Shown here one piece after another: positions 11,151-22,133 of a DNA stretch of 64,000 nt; positions within the stretch are counted from its first letter, which is position 1, and the number at the start of each line of letters is the position of its first letter. The stretch lies in contig JAAALK010000080.1 of the NCBI GenBank assembly GCA_019279435.1, positions 29,170,778-29,234,777 on the forward strand. Reading direction: 5' to 3'. The notes below the pieces were generated by a model. The model saw only the letters and a program-made list of their open reading frames with translations. It searched no databases and was not told the origin of the DNA. The position numbers and the translations under genes are program-made. Source of the stretch: Zizania palustris (lineage: Eukaryota; Streptophyta; Magnoliopsida; Poales; Poaceae).

Positions 11151-12386
11151 ATAGATATTAGGATAAATGAAGTATTTTTCTTTCTAGAAGGTTGTCACTT
11201 GACAATGGTCTACACATGTGCAGCTTGGTCACTTGAGCCATGAAGGGATTTTGACTAAATTGTTTCTCTAGTCCCTTGTTTGGCTTGACCATGATATTTG
11301 TAAGCCCCTTCCTTTGAAGGTATTCGACCCTTATTTCAGTTGGAGAGAACCACCAGCCATTCGAGACTGGATTCGTACCTACTCGATCAGTCAATGAAAT
11401 CGTCAATCCATTGATATGTTTTAAACTATAACTCTACCTCTATGTCTTTTTGCATTCTCCAGTCAATGATGTATACACAGATATATAATTATAGTATTTA
11501 AAAAAGAAATAAAAGTATATATCAAATAAAACCTAATTGGATGAACAATTCATATCTTAGGATGAAATAGAAGACGAAATCACAAAAGATCTACAAACCT
11601 CGTAGTCAAGACTACTTAGACTATAATACTTCGTCATTGTTATCCATGGAGTTTTCACAATAAATCCATCTACCGATAGAAATTAGGAGACATATTCACT
11701 ACGCAGTTTTCACGATAAACCATCTACAATAGAAATCAGAAAACATATTCGTACGAAGCTAGAAAACATGAAACAAGTCACAACAACTGTAGAAGATTGA
11801 GCGCCGTAGAGAGCTCGTCCACGAACATCTCCGTTGAGTATGTTCTATTCAGCGGAAGCATTCGGCTCAAAGGCACGAACTGTCTCATCTCGTATGCCGT
11901 TCATCGTCTTCCTCTCCGGTGGTGATTCCTATGACGCCGCGAATCGACGATCGATCGATCCCTCGCAGCTTGGCCGGGCCGGGCCGAGCCGACGAGGAGG
12001 AACGCGCCGCATGATTGCGTCATGAGACGGGTGGGCCGGTGGGCCGGTACTGCCGATTCCGTTTCACCACTGGCCCGTGATGACACCTGGGCCCCGCGTC
12101 TCAGTGGGTGTGAGCCTTGACCTTGAAATGACGCCGCTGCCCCTGGCTTTTTCCCACTCCGCCCGCGCCGTTACATAGCAGCAGCAGCGGCCAGCGGCCA
12201 GCGGCAGCTGCGTTCAGACTGCGACTTCCTCCTCCTGCTTCCTGCCTGCTTCTTCTTCCTCCTGACAAATTATTAAACAATCGAGACTGCGGGGGGGAGC
12301 AGCGGCCGCGAGAGAATACCGAGCTGTCCCGAGCAGATCCGGCGGAGGCGGCGACGGCGGGCGGGGGCTGAGGCTGGCCGAGGCGG
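11151..12386 (+). other. Upstream region and 5'UTR of the BZR1-like gene
   Basis: 11151-11800 is AT-rich with no supported gene. From about 11940 the sequence becomes GC-rich, and the last 200-300 bases before the start codon probably form the 5'UTR. I could not pick a TATA box or transcription start with confidence. Confidence 0.4.
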
Positions 12387-15300
12387 ATGACGAACGGGGT
12401 CGGGGGCGGCGGCGGCGGCGGCTTGGGGGGCACGAGGGTGCCGACGTGGAGGGAGCGTGAGAACAACCGGCGGAGGGAGAGGCGGCGCCGGGCGGTCGCG
12501 GCCAAGATCTACGCCGGACTCAGGGCGTACGGCAACTACAACCTCCCCAAGCACTGCGACAACAACGAGGTGCTCAAGGCGCTCTGCAACGAGGCCGGAT
12601 GGACCGTCCAGCCCGACGGAACCACCTACCGCAAGGTAATCCGATCTCGCCGCCATTCTCTCGCGGCTCCGGGCATCCGGCTCGTCTCGCCGGCCCATCT
12701 TTGCGTCATCCTGTATTTCCTGTAGCTCCTCTCCAAGGCAAGGTGGCGAGAGTGGCCATTCGGTTGCTACTCAGCTCAACCAGAGCAATCCTGGACGCGA
12801 ATGCGATCTGCGTCTCTGCTTTTCTCTGTCTCTCTGCTCTGGCTAGCTTCTTTTCTTGGATTTGAGCTGGTTTCTTGTCGAATCAGGGAGAGTAACATAT
12901 ATGTGTATTGATATCCTAGTATCTTGTCTTTGTCTTTTGGTTGGTTTTTAGTGTGTTAGAAATTGATGTTTTATTTATATATATATATATATACTGGAGC
13001 GCTATTCTACACCACGTGTATAGAATAACTATTCTACACCGACTACTTTCAGCAGTGGATTTTTTTAGTAAAATAGCTATTGAGTACTACTTTTTTCTCG
13101 GTAATAGATTTGTCAGTAGAATAACTATTCTACATCTGTGGTGGTGTATGATAGCATTTGTATATATATAAATTTATGAGTAATCATTAAACTTAGCGTC
13201 CGCAATAGCACCCACTATCTGCTACCCCCAATCCGCTATCCACTATTTATCACCATGGTTCTGTTGTCTCTCATGAGATGTTTGATTTGTGCTGCCAATC
13301 AGGGGCACGGGAGGTAAATTTAGTAATGGCAAATGCTATGTAGGCTACTCTGTTTACAAAGCTGCAGAATTACGATTTCTCTAAAAAAAATAAGTAATCT
13401 GAAACGGGGAAATCTAGGATACCTTCTGTAGATGTAAATTGATTATATATCCTTCTCTAGTCTTTTTACTCTAGAAAAATACTCTTTTCTACCCTTTAAA
13501 CTAAAATTTTTATGTATTCATCATTCCAAATGACTAAAATACTCTCATATACACACAATTATTGGCTTAAGCTATTTTGCTTTGTACTAGCCTTTTTTTC
13601 CTTACATCTAGGAAGAAATAACTTTCAATTTTATTTTCGCTTCAATTTGCATAAAGTACATAAAATATAGTTTAAAGTGTAAAAAAGGGTATTTTCTAGA
13701 GTAAAAAGACTAGAGAAGGGTATATAATCAATTTACATCTAGAAAGGGTATATCCTAGATTTCAGATTAATAGGAGGGTATATAATCAATTTTCCCATCT
13801 GAAACTGAAAGATTGTGTTTTTTCTTTCATTTCAACTGAAGTTGAAGTCTTCTCTTTCTTTTCTTTTTTTGGGAGGGGGGATGACCCCCGTTTTCCTTGC
13901 CATAGAATGTTTCCATAATAATCTGTAGTACACTTCGGAAAATGGTTTTTGTTCCATGATTAAGTTGACAAAGATACACTTCAACGTACATTTCTATTGG
14001 AAACCACCATGTTCCCTTGCTCTTGTACTGGCAAGAAGGTAGTTTAGAGCTGCTGGGTTCAGTTGCTCATACAAATTTTACTTGTGAGGTCGACAATATG
14101 AGCATAACAGAGTTGCATCTGGGTAAAGGATGTAAGAGAGAGGTTCATGTCATACTGAAACCACAAACCTTAATGCAAAATTGTGCTCTTGATAATATTT
14201 TCCACCTTGCACACATGATACCATTGCTTTCAGGCTTTCAGCAATCAAAGGAAGAATTTCTTACTGTTCTTTGAGGCTGGTGCATTATAGGTTTGTAGCA
14301 CTAGCACAGGACAAGAGTATTGTTATAGACACACCCACATAGGTCACAACAACCATGCTTTGCAATTGTCTAAACAACATGCAGAAGATTTTTTTGCTTG
14401 ATTGCTAACAACACAACGTTCTAACAATTGCCTATTTTCAATTATCACTGGAAAGAGAATTCATTAAATGTGAGGTATGCTTTTCACTGCCTTTAGTCTC
14501 TAGATTTACACACTTAATGACTTCTTTTAAAATATAAAATAGTGTAATCCTTTGGTCCTTAAAGAGTCAAAGAAGTTAAAATCTGATATTTACTGATCTA
14601 ACTGATCTTGAGGTTATCGTAGAGTTCCTTTGAACCTGCGTCTTCATGACATTTTTTTACAAACAACCAAATAATTGGTTGCAATTGCATAGGGCTTATT
14701 TGGCTATAGTTTGGAATCAGCATGATTCTTTTCAAAGTTTTTCGGGGCTTCGAAATTCTTAAATTCTGGACAATTTCCTTTCTGACAAAAGCAACAATAT
14801 CTGCACATACAATTCTTGACTTTTTTAAAAAAAATAATACATTTTTTATTCGAAACGTCAAATTTGGTACGCAGATTTCAGAATTTAGAAAAATGATCTT
14901 ATGTCAGTATTCGAACCCAAGTTGCTAGGGTCTCAGGCGGATGTGCTCACCGCTATGCTACACCAACTATTGGGTTAGAATAACTTGAGATAAATAATAA
15001 ACATAATCAGACCGGTTGGCCCTAGATCAACAGATCAAGTGCCGACAGAAGGTAGACGACGCTCGATTTAGGCCAATCAGGCCTAGATCGGCAAACCATC
15101 TATCGATCTAGGGCCGATCGGCCTAGATCAGTACACCAAGTACCGATAGAAACTCATTTTTGTAAATTTTGAAATCCGCGTGCCAAATTTTAATTTTTTA
15201 ATAAAAATGTATTATTTAAAAAAATCTACAACTCTTGTCAAGTGCATTTCAATTTTCTTTGGATGGATGGAATTATGTAGATAGATATTAAATGTTCTTT

Positions 15301-16137
15301 TTTTCATATTTCAGGGATGCAAACCTCCTCCAGCAAAGCGTCCTGATCCAATTGCAATTGGAAGATCTGCTTCACCAAGCCCTTGTTCTTCATATCAACT
15401 GAGTCCACGGGCTTCATACAACCCAAGTCCTGCATCTTCCTCCTTTCCAAGCTCTGGATCCTCCTCTCACTATCACTCTTGGTGGAAACAACTTGATTGG
15501 TGGTGTCGAGGGAAGCTCCCTCATCCCATGGCTGAAGACGCTTTCGTCGAGCTCCTCGTTCGCCTCCTCCTCCAAGTTCTCACAGCTTCACCATCTCTAT
15601 TTCAATGGAGGTTCCATTAGTGCACCAGTGACACCTCCATCCAGCTCCCCTACCCATACACCTCGCATGCGGACTGATTGGGAGAACCCGAGTGTTCAGC
15701 CACCATGGGCTGGGGAAAATTATATGCCTCTTCCCAACACCACACCACCAAGCCCGGGCCACCAGATTGCCCCAGATCCAGCATGGCTTGCAGGATTTCA
15801 AATATCATCTGCTGGTCCCTCATCGCCAACGTACAATCTTGTTTCGCCGAATCCATTTGGGATTTTCAAAGAGGCTGTTGCTAACACTTCAAGAGTGTGC
15901 ACTCCTGGTCAGAGTGGAACATGTTCCCCTGTAATGGGTGGCATTCCAGCTCATCATGATGTTCAGATGGTTGATGGTGTGCCAGATGACTTTGCTTTTG
16001 GGAGCAGCCTCAATGGCGACAATGAATCACCTGGACTGGTGAAGGCATGGGAGGGGGAGCGGATACACGAAGAGTGTGCTTCTGATGAGTTGGAGCTCAC
16101 ACTCGGGACCTCAAAGACTCACGCAGATCCCTCCTGA
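12387..16137 (+). CDS. BES1/BZR1-family brassinosteroid transcription factor
   Basis: Exons 12387-12635 and 15315-16137, with a GT-AG phase-0 intron between them. BES1/BZR1 proteins are nuclear factors that bind BR-response and E-box elements and relay brassinosteroid signals after GSK3 kinase control. Exon 1 encodes 83 residues with the atypical bHLH DNA-binding region: WRERENNRRRERRRRA, then YAGLRAYGNYNLPKHCDNNE and GWTVQPDGTTYRK. Exon 2 begins GCKPP and contains a Ser-rich stretch, SSLIPWLKTLSS, SISAPVTPP (typical phosphorylation context), PTYNLVSPNPF, WEGERIHEE and the C-terminal EAR-type LELTLG. An extra base at 15471 shifts the frame; without it the product would be about 357 residues, close to rice relatives. 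As written, translation stops at 15618-15620. This could be a true lesion, one allele or an assembly error. Confidence 0.88.
12976..13170 (-). mobile_element. Micron-like MITE in a TA repeat, copy 1
   Basis: A roughly 167-bp sequence (12994-13160) is flanked on both sides by TA dinucleotide runs (12976-12993 and 13161-13170). It carries repeated TAGAATAACTATTCTACA motifs. A reverse-oriented relative lies at 18223-18376, also between TA runs. Insertion into TA microsatellites is known for the rice Micron family; assignment to it is by this preference only. Confidence 0.7.
13396..13768. mobile_element. Long inverted-repeat MITE
   Basis: Left arm about 13396-13503 and right arm about 13660-13768 are near-perfect reverse complements of about 105 bp, starting AATCTGAAA on each strand. 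The loop is about 155 bp. There is no coding content. The RNA would fold into a long hairpin inside the intron. Confidence 0.8.
14821..15226. mobile_element. Foldback element with tRNA-like segment
   Basis: Terminal inverted repeats of about 60 bp (TTTTTTAAA..AATAATACATTTTT, then AAATTTGGTACGC) face each other. Flanks TACAATTCTTGAC and TACAACTCTTGTC agree at 11 of 13 positions and may be a decayed target duplication. Inside, on the minus strand (about 14897-14968), lie A-box-like TAGCATAGCGGTGAG and B-box-like GGTTCGAATAC words. The core repeats CCTAGATC/GATCGGCC. Related ends occur at 22.4 kb and 55.5-56.0 kb. Confidence 0.6.
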
Positions 16138-16720
16138 TCATGCTACAAGAGTGTCACTTGTTCGCCTGGGTTTAGTTCAGTGTTTGTAGAAAGAAAGAAG
16201 GGAATTCAGAGATCATATTGTGGTCCTCTGCAGATAATATCCATCGTCTTTCAGTATGTGAACTTATTTTAGCTTATGCCACTTGTTAACTTATTTCTTT
16301 AATTTACTTTACTTTCTTTTTTCTCTTTCTTTAGAGATGATGAGAAAATATGAGAAGGGAAAGGAGTACAAGCCGGAAACCTTAGGCAAGTTTAAGCAAT
16401 GGTGGAGGCTATTCATCCAGTCTTATTGCATTCATATGCTCTCTTAAACAAGTTTTAGGTGTCCTTGCTGTGACTGATGTCTCTGTGCTTCTGTTAGAAG
16501 TGTGTACATTGTACCTAGACCATTCATTTGATTTTATTGTGTCTTGGCTGATTAAAGTAACTAGTGTTACAGATTCAAGTTCATTCCTTCGGATACCTTT
16601 GTCCAAGTTGTATTTACATTGTCTTGCTGTCATTGTTCTACCTGCAAATTGATTCCTGGTATCTCAAATTCCAGGAGGTAATTAAGCACACCACATCAAA
16701 GCTGTGTCTGAAACAGTAAA
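16138..16720 (+). other. 3'UTR region of the BZR1-like gene
   Basis: Sequence following the TGA stop (16135-16137) with moderate AT content and no other supported gene. The polyadenylation site cannot be fixed. Confidence 0.45.
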
Positions 16721-16940
16721 AACTAACCGGTGTACCCTTGGCTTCTTTAGTTTCTTACCTACAAGGCCAGAACACCGCAACATCACTGATATCTGAGATA
16801 TCTGAGTGTCTGAATTTGTTTCGATTTTTTCTCTCAAGTTATTGCATTCATGTCGAGTGGTTCAACAGACAGCAAATAATGAAAAGTGAGAGGATGTGTC
16901 TGGGAACCAGTTCCTCTGACGTCAGGAGCTCTGGCTGCTT

Positions 16941-17036
16941 TTTTGATGGTGAGTAGGTGGGCTCCATAAGTCCTTTTGGGTACTTCCTTTTTGATGGTGA
17001 GGAGGTGGGCTCCATAAGTCCTTTTGGGTACTTGTC
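16941..17036 (+). repeat. 48-bp tandem duplication
   Basis: Two adjacent 48-bp copies (GATGGTGAG at 16945 and again at 16993) differ by a few bases. No gene overlaps them. Confidence 0.8.
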
Positions 17037-18206
17037 AGATTGAAATCTAACGGTACAAGAAGAGTGACCGTCGTTGATGTGAGACTGAAAGAAGATACGG
17101 ATAGTTTTGAAGAACATGTGTTATCAGACTCATATATCAGTGATAATTATGAGACCTATATATCACTGAAAATATGATATTATGATATTATAATATCATA
17201 TTCATATGTTGTTGACAATTATTAGACCTATATATCAGCGACAATACAGCAACGAAAGTGAAGGATTTATTTGACATCAATTATGAGTTACGGCCGATTC
17301 ATTCTGTTTCCAAACTGTACTTCATGTTCCTTGTCTTACAAAACCAGTGCAGTACTACAAGAAGATTTCTGGCAACATAGTGCTCTGCTAGATGATACTC
17401 ACACAGTTGCACGTCAGTGTTCACCTGCTCGAAATGTGCAGCACTGCAGTCGACACCCCGACCACAAAATGGTTTACGCTTAGAAAAAAATGGCTATATC
17501 ATATGAAACTACTCAGATAACTAGTCCAGGAAATAATTACTCGTCTGGCAATCAATCTTCTAGTTGACTAGTCAAATACCCATATGTTACAACTTACAAG
17601 GATTAAAAAATATTATCAATTCTTAAAAATCAAAGTATATGCATTTCTTGGAAAAATATGTATCAATAGGATCTTTTTAAAAAAATATTTTTTGAAAAAA
17701 TATCTAATGTGTATAGCAGTTTCAAAAATTGTAAAAATAAGTAGTTGTTGGTACTTGATGGGCCGACTCGGCGCGTGCCATGGCATGCCATCTGTATAAT
17801 TATAAAAAAATAAAAATAGAGAATATCCATAATATCATCTATCGTATATCATTTGATAAACATGTATAGCTAAACAAAATATACAATATCCAAAAATACA
17901 TAAATCCAACCGTGTGCAAATTTAATCAAAATTGAGTTTTGTTTTTGAAACTCATCCCTAAGTATCTTTTTGTGGGTTGAAAATTTATAATTTCAGTATT
18001 ATATATTGTGACTCCACTGAAAAGAAGAAACTTGGATTTTCGGCATGAGCTTGCCATGCATCAAACTTTTTCAAAATTTAGAAGCACATGTATAAGATTC
18101 ATTTGAAACTGAAACTCCAAATATCGTTTTGAAATGTCATGAGCAAGGACGTGGTCTAATTAAAATATTGTTTTCAATTTAAAATATAGTCAATATATGG
18201 ATTGCA
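17037..18206. other. AT-rich intergenic stretch
   Basis: No gene is seen. A short AT palindrome lies near 17165-17205. The part around 17600-17670 resembles sequence near 53900-53960, so it is probably an old repeat. Confidence 0.4.
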
Positions 18207-18386
18207 TATATATATATATATATTATCCTATACCATGGGTGTAGAATATCTATTCTATCAAAAAAATATACTACTGACAAAAAGTAGTACTCAATTACTA
18301 TTCTATTAAGAAAATTTACTACTGAAAATAGTCGGTGTAGAATAGCTATTCTACATACGTAGCGCCCCCGTGTGTCTATATATATA
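18207..18386 (+). mobile_element. Micron-like MITE in a TA repeat, copy 2
   Basis: Inverted relative of the element in the BZR1-like intron, again placed between TA dinucleotide runs (about 18207-18222 and 18377-18386). It shares GTCGGTGTAGAATAGCTATT-type words. Confidence 0.7.
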
Positions 18387-18592
18387 GCATATAATTGAAG
18401 TAGTGGTGATATATAGTTTGAGACTTTATATCACAAATCATTGAGTTTCCGTCTAACAACAATGTCCTATATAACTCTTCGATAACTCGTATTTTCGATG
18501 ATAAAAGGGGGGAAATCTCTGTAGTATTAAAATGTAAACACATGATATTAAATTCTGAAAATTTAGATAGTCAATTTTATTAAGAATGCTCT

Positions 18593-18720
18593 CTCGCTAC
18601 CGGAATTCAGTACTTCGCTGTGTGTCCAAACGGCAAAGAAAACTTGCCAACTCTATGTTAGTGATCCGAGGTTTGCTGAATATATATGTGGCAAATTTCA
18701 TGGCACACTAAAAATATTAT
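18593..18720 (+). mobile_element. CACTA-like terminal fragment
   Basis: CGCTACCGGAATTCAGTACT followed by a GTGTGTC..AACGGCAAAG pattern resembles a decayed CACTACCGG CACTA terminus with subterminal repeats. No partner end was found. Confidence 0.35.
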
Positions 18721-19019
18721 GGATCGTCTATTTATTTTGATCTAATGGTAAGGATTAAAATAATGACTTATTATTTTCTAGAAGATAATAGGTAACTTTT
18801 TTGTGTAAACTTTCAATTTTATGTGCTAACTTTCCATTTTTCTGCATATACATTTCAATTATATGTCGGTACTAAGTATTTTAATTTTAGTTTATTTTTA
18901 ATCCTAACTAAAATCAAGTATCAAAATTAATTTTAAGTATTACTTCTTAAGAGATAATAGATGTACCGTAATAGAGCCAAGTGAGTTGGAGATGATCTAA
19001 ATAAAACATGAAGTTGCAT

Positions 19020-19487
19020 ATAGGAGAAGAGGGCGGCGGTGGGCGGGCGCGGGAGGAGGCGGCGGGCGGCGGGCGGGCGGCGGCGGCGGCGGCCGGCGGC
19101 GGCGAGCGGGCGGCGGCGGCGTAGGCTGGGCGCGGGAGGAGCGGCGGCGGGGCTACTGTGCGCGCGTACAGGGAGTTAGGGCTCCCTGTACGCGCGCGGG
19201 GTTGGGGATAAATTCCCTAACTTCCGTCGGCCAGCATTGAAGCCGACGGAAGTTAGCTAACTTCCGTCGGCTTCAATGCTGGCCGACGGAAGTTAGGGGG
19301 ATCCGAGCGGCCGCGGAAAACCCCCGCTAACTTCCGTCAGCCACTGTCAGAAGCCGACGGAAGTTAATTTAACTTCCGTCGGCTTGCCCAAAAGCCGACG
19401 GAAGTTAATTTAACTTCCGTCGGCTTGCCCAAAAGCCGACGGAAGTTAAAAAGGCCGACGAAAACTTCTGGTTTTCTTGTAGTGTAT
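19020..19487. mobile_element. CACTA element, right end with palindromes
   Basis: The segment ends GGTTTTCTTGTAGTG, the reverse of a CACTACAAGAAAACC CACTA terminus. It is filled with inverted AACTTCCGTCGGC motifs typical of CACTA subterminal repeats. It contains a GC-rich CGG-repeat part (19028-19150), a 16-bp-arm hairpin (19160-19197) and an 80-bp perfect palindrome (19217-19296). No transposase is present and no left terminus was identified. Confidence 0.65.
19217..19296. repeat. Perfect 80-bp palindrome
   Basis: Two 40-bp arms (19217-19256 and 19257-19296) are exact reverse complements with no spacer. They contain AACTTCCGTCGGC at the outer and inner edges. Confidence 0.9.
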
Positions 19488-19567
19488 GGGCCGCATGCAT
19501 GCACTTGAAGAGCCCGAGAGGGGGTAGAGAGACCTATATATCCATCTAACATTCTAACATAATAACT

Positions 19568-20030
19568 AGGGTGTGTTTAGTTCTGTTTTTGAAATCTATT
19601 TCTACTGTGAAAAATAGAAGCTAAATTAAACGGGTTTACCAAATTTGCTTCTTCCATGAAAATCAGCTTTTTAGTATAAATTTGGAGGCAGCTTGAATTC
19701 TACTTTTCTGGTCTCAAGGTGTCTTAAATGATTTAATATCATTATGGTTTGTATTGCATTGCACAATTTTATGAGATAGTTATGTGGTTGACGGTTACTT
19801 TATTAGATAAACTATAAACTTTTTAATTTATCTAATATAGTTTACAATTATTTAGTTGCATCAATGTTGATTGTTTCCGATTTATATATATGTATGAAAT
19901 ATTATAATGATGAAAATTATGTTAGTTATAAAAAACAATCAGTTCACAGCAGCGTTTTTACGTTAGCTTCAACCAAAACACTTTTAGTTTTTCCACGGCA
20001 GATAATAACTCAACCAACCAAACACACCCT
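19568..20030. mobile_element. MITE with GGGTGTGTTT termini
   Basis: The left end GGGTGTGTTTAGTT is matched in reverse by AACCAAACACACCC at the right end. The interior is AT-rich and has no coding potential. This resembles small grass hAT-type elements. No target duplication was confirmed. Confidence 0.55.
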
Positions 20031-20295
20031 GAAAATAATGAATGCTAGATGTTTTGCGTTTTCTAAGAATTTCTATGATTTTCAGAAACAATCAAACAAG
20101 GGATTGTAAGAACGGAACGATTTTACTTCTTCGATTCTGAATAGCAAAAAGAACTAATTTTTCACCTCAAAATTATTCGGTTCAGCAATGGTGAACTCAT
20201 CCAACGAGAAATGCAGACCGCGCGCACCTAAAGAAATAACCATTCTCTTGCTAAAAAAATCTCAACGTGATTATGCTACGAGCCTACGACTACCG

Positions 20296-21069
20296 CTACT
20301 CTCGAAGAATCGAGCTCATCATGGCCACCGCGGTGGCAGAAAACGCCAGGAGCATGCCATGAGCCAACGACGACGACGGCGGTGATGCGGCGCTCGTCGA
20401 TGACGCTTCTTCGGGAGCCGGGCCCGGGGAAGACGACGGCGCCCCGGTGGCAGGAGTTATCGCGATGGATGATCCCGGCGCGGGAATAGCCGGCGCGGTC
20501 GAGGGCGCTGACGACGGGGCGGCCTCGACGTTGATCATGAGGCGCTGGCCCAGCTTGCAGTGCTTGACGTCGGCGCAGGAGAAGTAGACGAGGCCGGGCT
20601 TGTTGAGGAGGAACAGCGCGCTACCGTCGCCCGACGGCGCCGCCGTCACGTTGCAGTGGTAGTAGCCGAACTTGTCCACCTTTATGACAGAGTCGTTCGT
20701 GTAGACGAATTCTTCGCACGCAAGAACAAAATGGAAGCAATGAAATAACAACGTATTCCTATTTTTTTAAATAACTATAGAAATGCATAGATTATCAAAC
20801 GATGGAGAGAGTTGACGAGGAGATACACTCATACACTGCCCGGCCTTACCAATGGAGTCGTCGACGAAGAAGCGGATGCCGGCGGCCCACTTGGCGTACA
20901 TGTCCTTGCTACCTGGCGGCGGCGTCGTCCACCCGTCTGGACCACCGACGATGTACCGCTTCCCCATCCGCGTCGGTACCACCGCACGCGCACAAACGCG
21001 CGGCGCGGCGAGGGCAGCGACTAGGACACACACGAGGAAGAAGGAGGAAGCTCCACGACGCTGAGCCAT
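20296..21069 (-). CDS. Phytocyanin / early nodulin-like protein
   Basis: Exon 1 is 20850-21069 and exon 2 is 20296-20711, joined across a 138-bp GT-AG intron (ATTG|GTAAGG..GCGAAG|AATTC), giving 211 residues. An in-frame ATG at 21087 would add six residues; the later one gives a cleaner signal peptide. Features: signal peptide (about 1-27), phytocyanin domain (36-134) with GGPDGWT and FGYYHCN, a Pro/Ser/Ala-rich segment (about 135-190), and a hydrophobic tail suiting a GPI anchor. Cys119, His124 and Gln129 match three type I copper ligands, but the usual first His position appears to be Asp80. Copper binding is therefore doubtful, as in early-nodulin-like proteins of the cell surface. Family assignment is firm; exact role unknown. 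Confidence 0.87.
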
Positions 21070-21220
21070 TGAACAACCCATCGTCACTAGCTAGTGTGGA
21101 CGACTCGCTATCGGCTATAGCTAGCTAGCTAGTAGCGTCGTTGCAACCGCGCGCGTTGCTCTTTGTGTGTCGATGAGCTGAGATGCCTGAGAATGCCGGG
21201 AGAAGACAATGGCGGGTGAG

Positions 21221-21228
21221 TTTATAAA
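21221..21228 (-). promoter_or_regulatory. TATA box of the phytocyanin-like gene
   Basis: TTTATAAA lies about 150 bp upstream of the start codon on the minus strand, a plausible distance for a plant TATA box plus 5'UTR. Confidence 0.6.
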
Positions 21229-21494
21229 GCGAGGAAGAGAGGATGGGGTGGGTCGAGGCGGTTACGTCAACGCGCGCGCGGGGGATCGCGCCTCGATCGC
21301 GCGCCGGCGAAGTGGAGAGCATGCAGCGTGGCGGGTGGGCGCGCGCGGTGGACGCTGGCGGGTGCGGCGACCATGCATGGCTCTCTAGGCCGCGCGGGCC
21401 GCATCGTTTTGACTGGGCTTTGGCACAGTTGCACGCTGGGCCGTGAACTCGACGCCGCACGTCAAAATGCTAGCGATGTTTGAGCGGCTGCAGC

Positions 21495-22036
21495 TAAAGA
21501 TGACAATGATACCCGAAACCAATTTTTATTTTTTTAAGATAGTTAGTAAAATTATTTATCCGCGGGTCTACTAATAGAAAAAAAATAATACTTAATGGGT
21601 ACGCGAGTATAGGTATGATTTTCTAATATCTATACCCGTTGCCCGATGAGTACCCATCACCCAATAAGCTATATTTTGAGGAGTTTAAATCATTATTGCT
21701 ATTGTTGTAAATTAAATCATTGATGCATTATATTTGAGAGTTTATTTATATATGTAATTTTGATTTCATGACTAAATGAGTGATCGATCTATTTAGGTGA
21801 AATATTGTTTTTGTGGGGATAGATATATAGTTGTTATTTGTTAGCTTATTTTTGTGTGAGGTGCTTATTTATGGGTATGAGTACCCAATGTGTATATTTT
21901 ACCCGCATGGGTATGAGTTTGGAGGAGAAATGGTACTCGTGTGTATATATGGGTTATCCGATGGAGAGATTTTTTTCTAACGGATATGAGTTTGAGATAG
22001 TCAAACTCAATGGGTATAGACCCATTGCCATCTTTA
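21495..22036. mobile_element. Non-autonomous hAT element
   Basis: Termini TAAAGATGACAATG and CATTGCCATCTTTA are inverted repeats. They are flanked by 8-bp near-identical duplications GCTGCAGC (21487-21494) and GCTGTAGC (22037-22044). The interior is AT-rich with GGGTATGAGT-type words. No transposase is encoded; the apparent 73-residue ORF inside is not supported. Confidence 0.75.
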
Positions 22037-22133
22037 GCTGTAGCGACAACTTTTTATAAACAATATTTTTCAATTTATATCGGGCTAAATCACCGTATGA
22101 ACCAATTATTCATGTAATATTTTCCAATTATTC

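Larger units (their letters stand above)
12636..15314 (+). other. Intron 1 of the BZR1-like gene, transposon-rich
   Basis: Donor AAG|GTAATC and acceptor TTTCAG|GGATGC keep phase 0 and join the conserved TTYRK-GCKPP sequence. The 2.68 kb intron holds a MITE in a TA repeat (12994-13160), a long inverted-repeat element (13396-13768) and a foldback element with a tRNA-like segment (14821-15226). Apparent ORFs inside are not supported. Confidence 0.85.

Noticed and set aside
12101..12698. Antisense ORFs over exon 1 of the BZR1-like gene
   Set aside because: They mirror the conserved DNA-binding exon; the plus-strand frame has the family motifs.
14017..14274. 85-residue ORF in the BZR1-like intron
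   Set aside because: No recognisable domain. It lies between transposon insertions in an intron with good splice sites at both ends.
17347..17370. Possible second terminus for the CACTA end at 19487
   Set aside because: TACTACAAGAAGATTTCTGG resembles the terminus CACTACAAGAAAACC, but lacks the first C and subterminal repeats, so it is probably chance.
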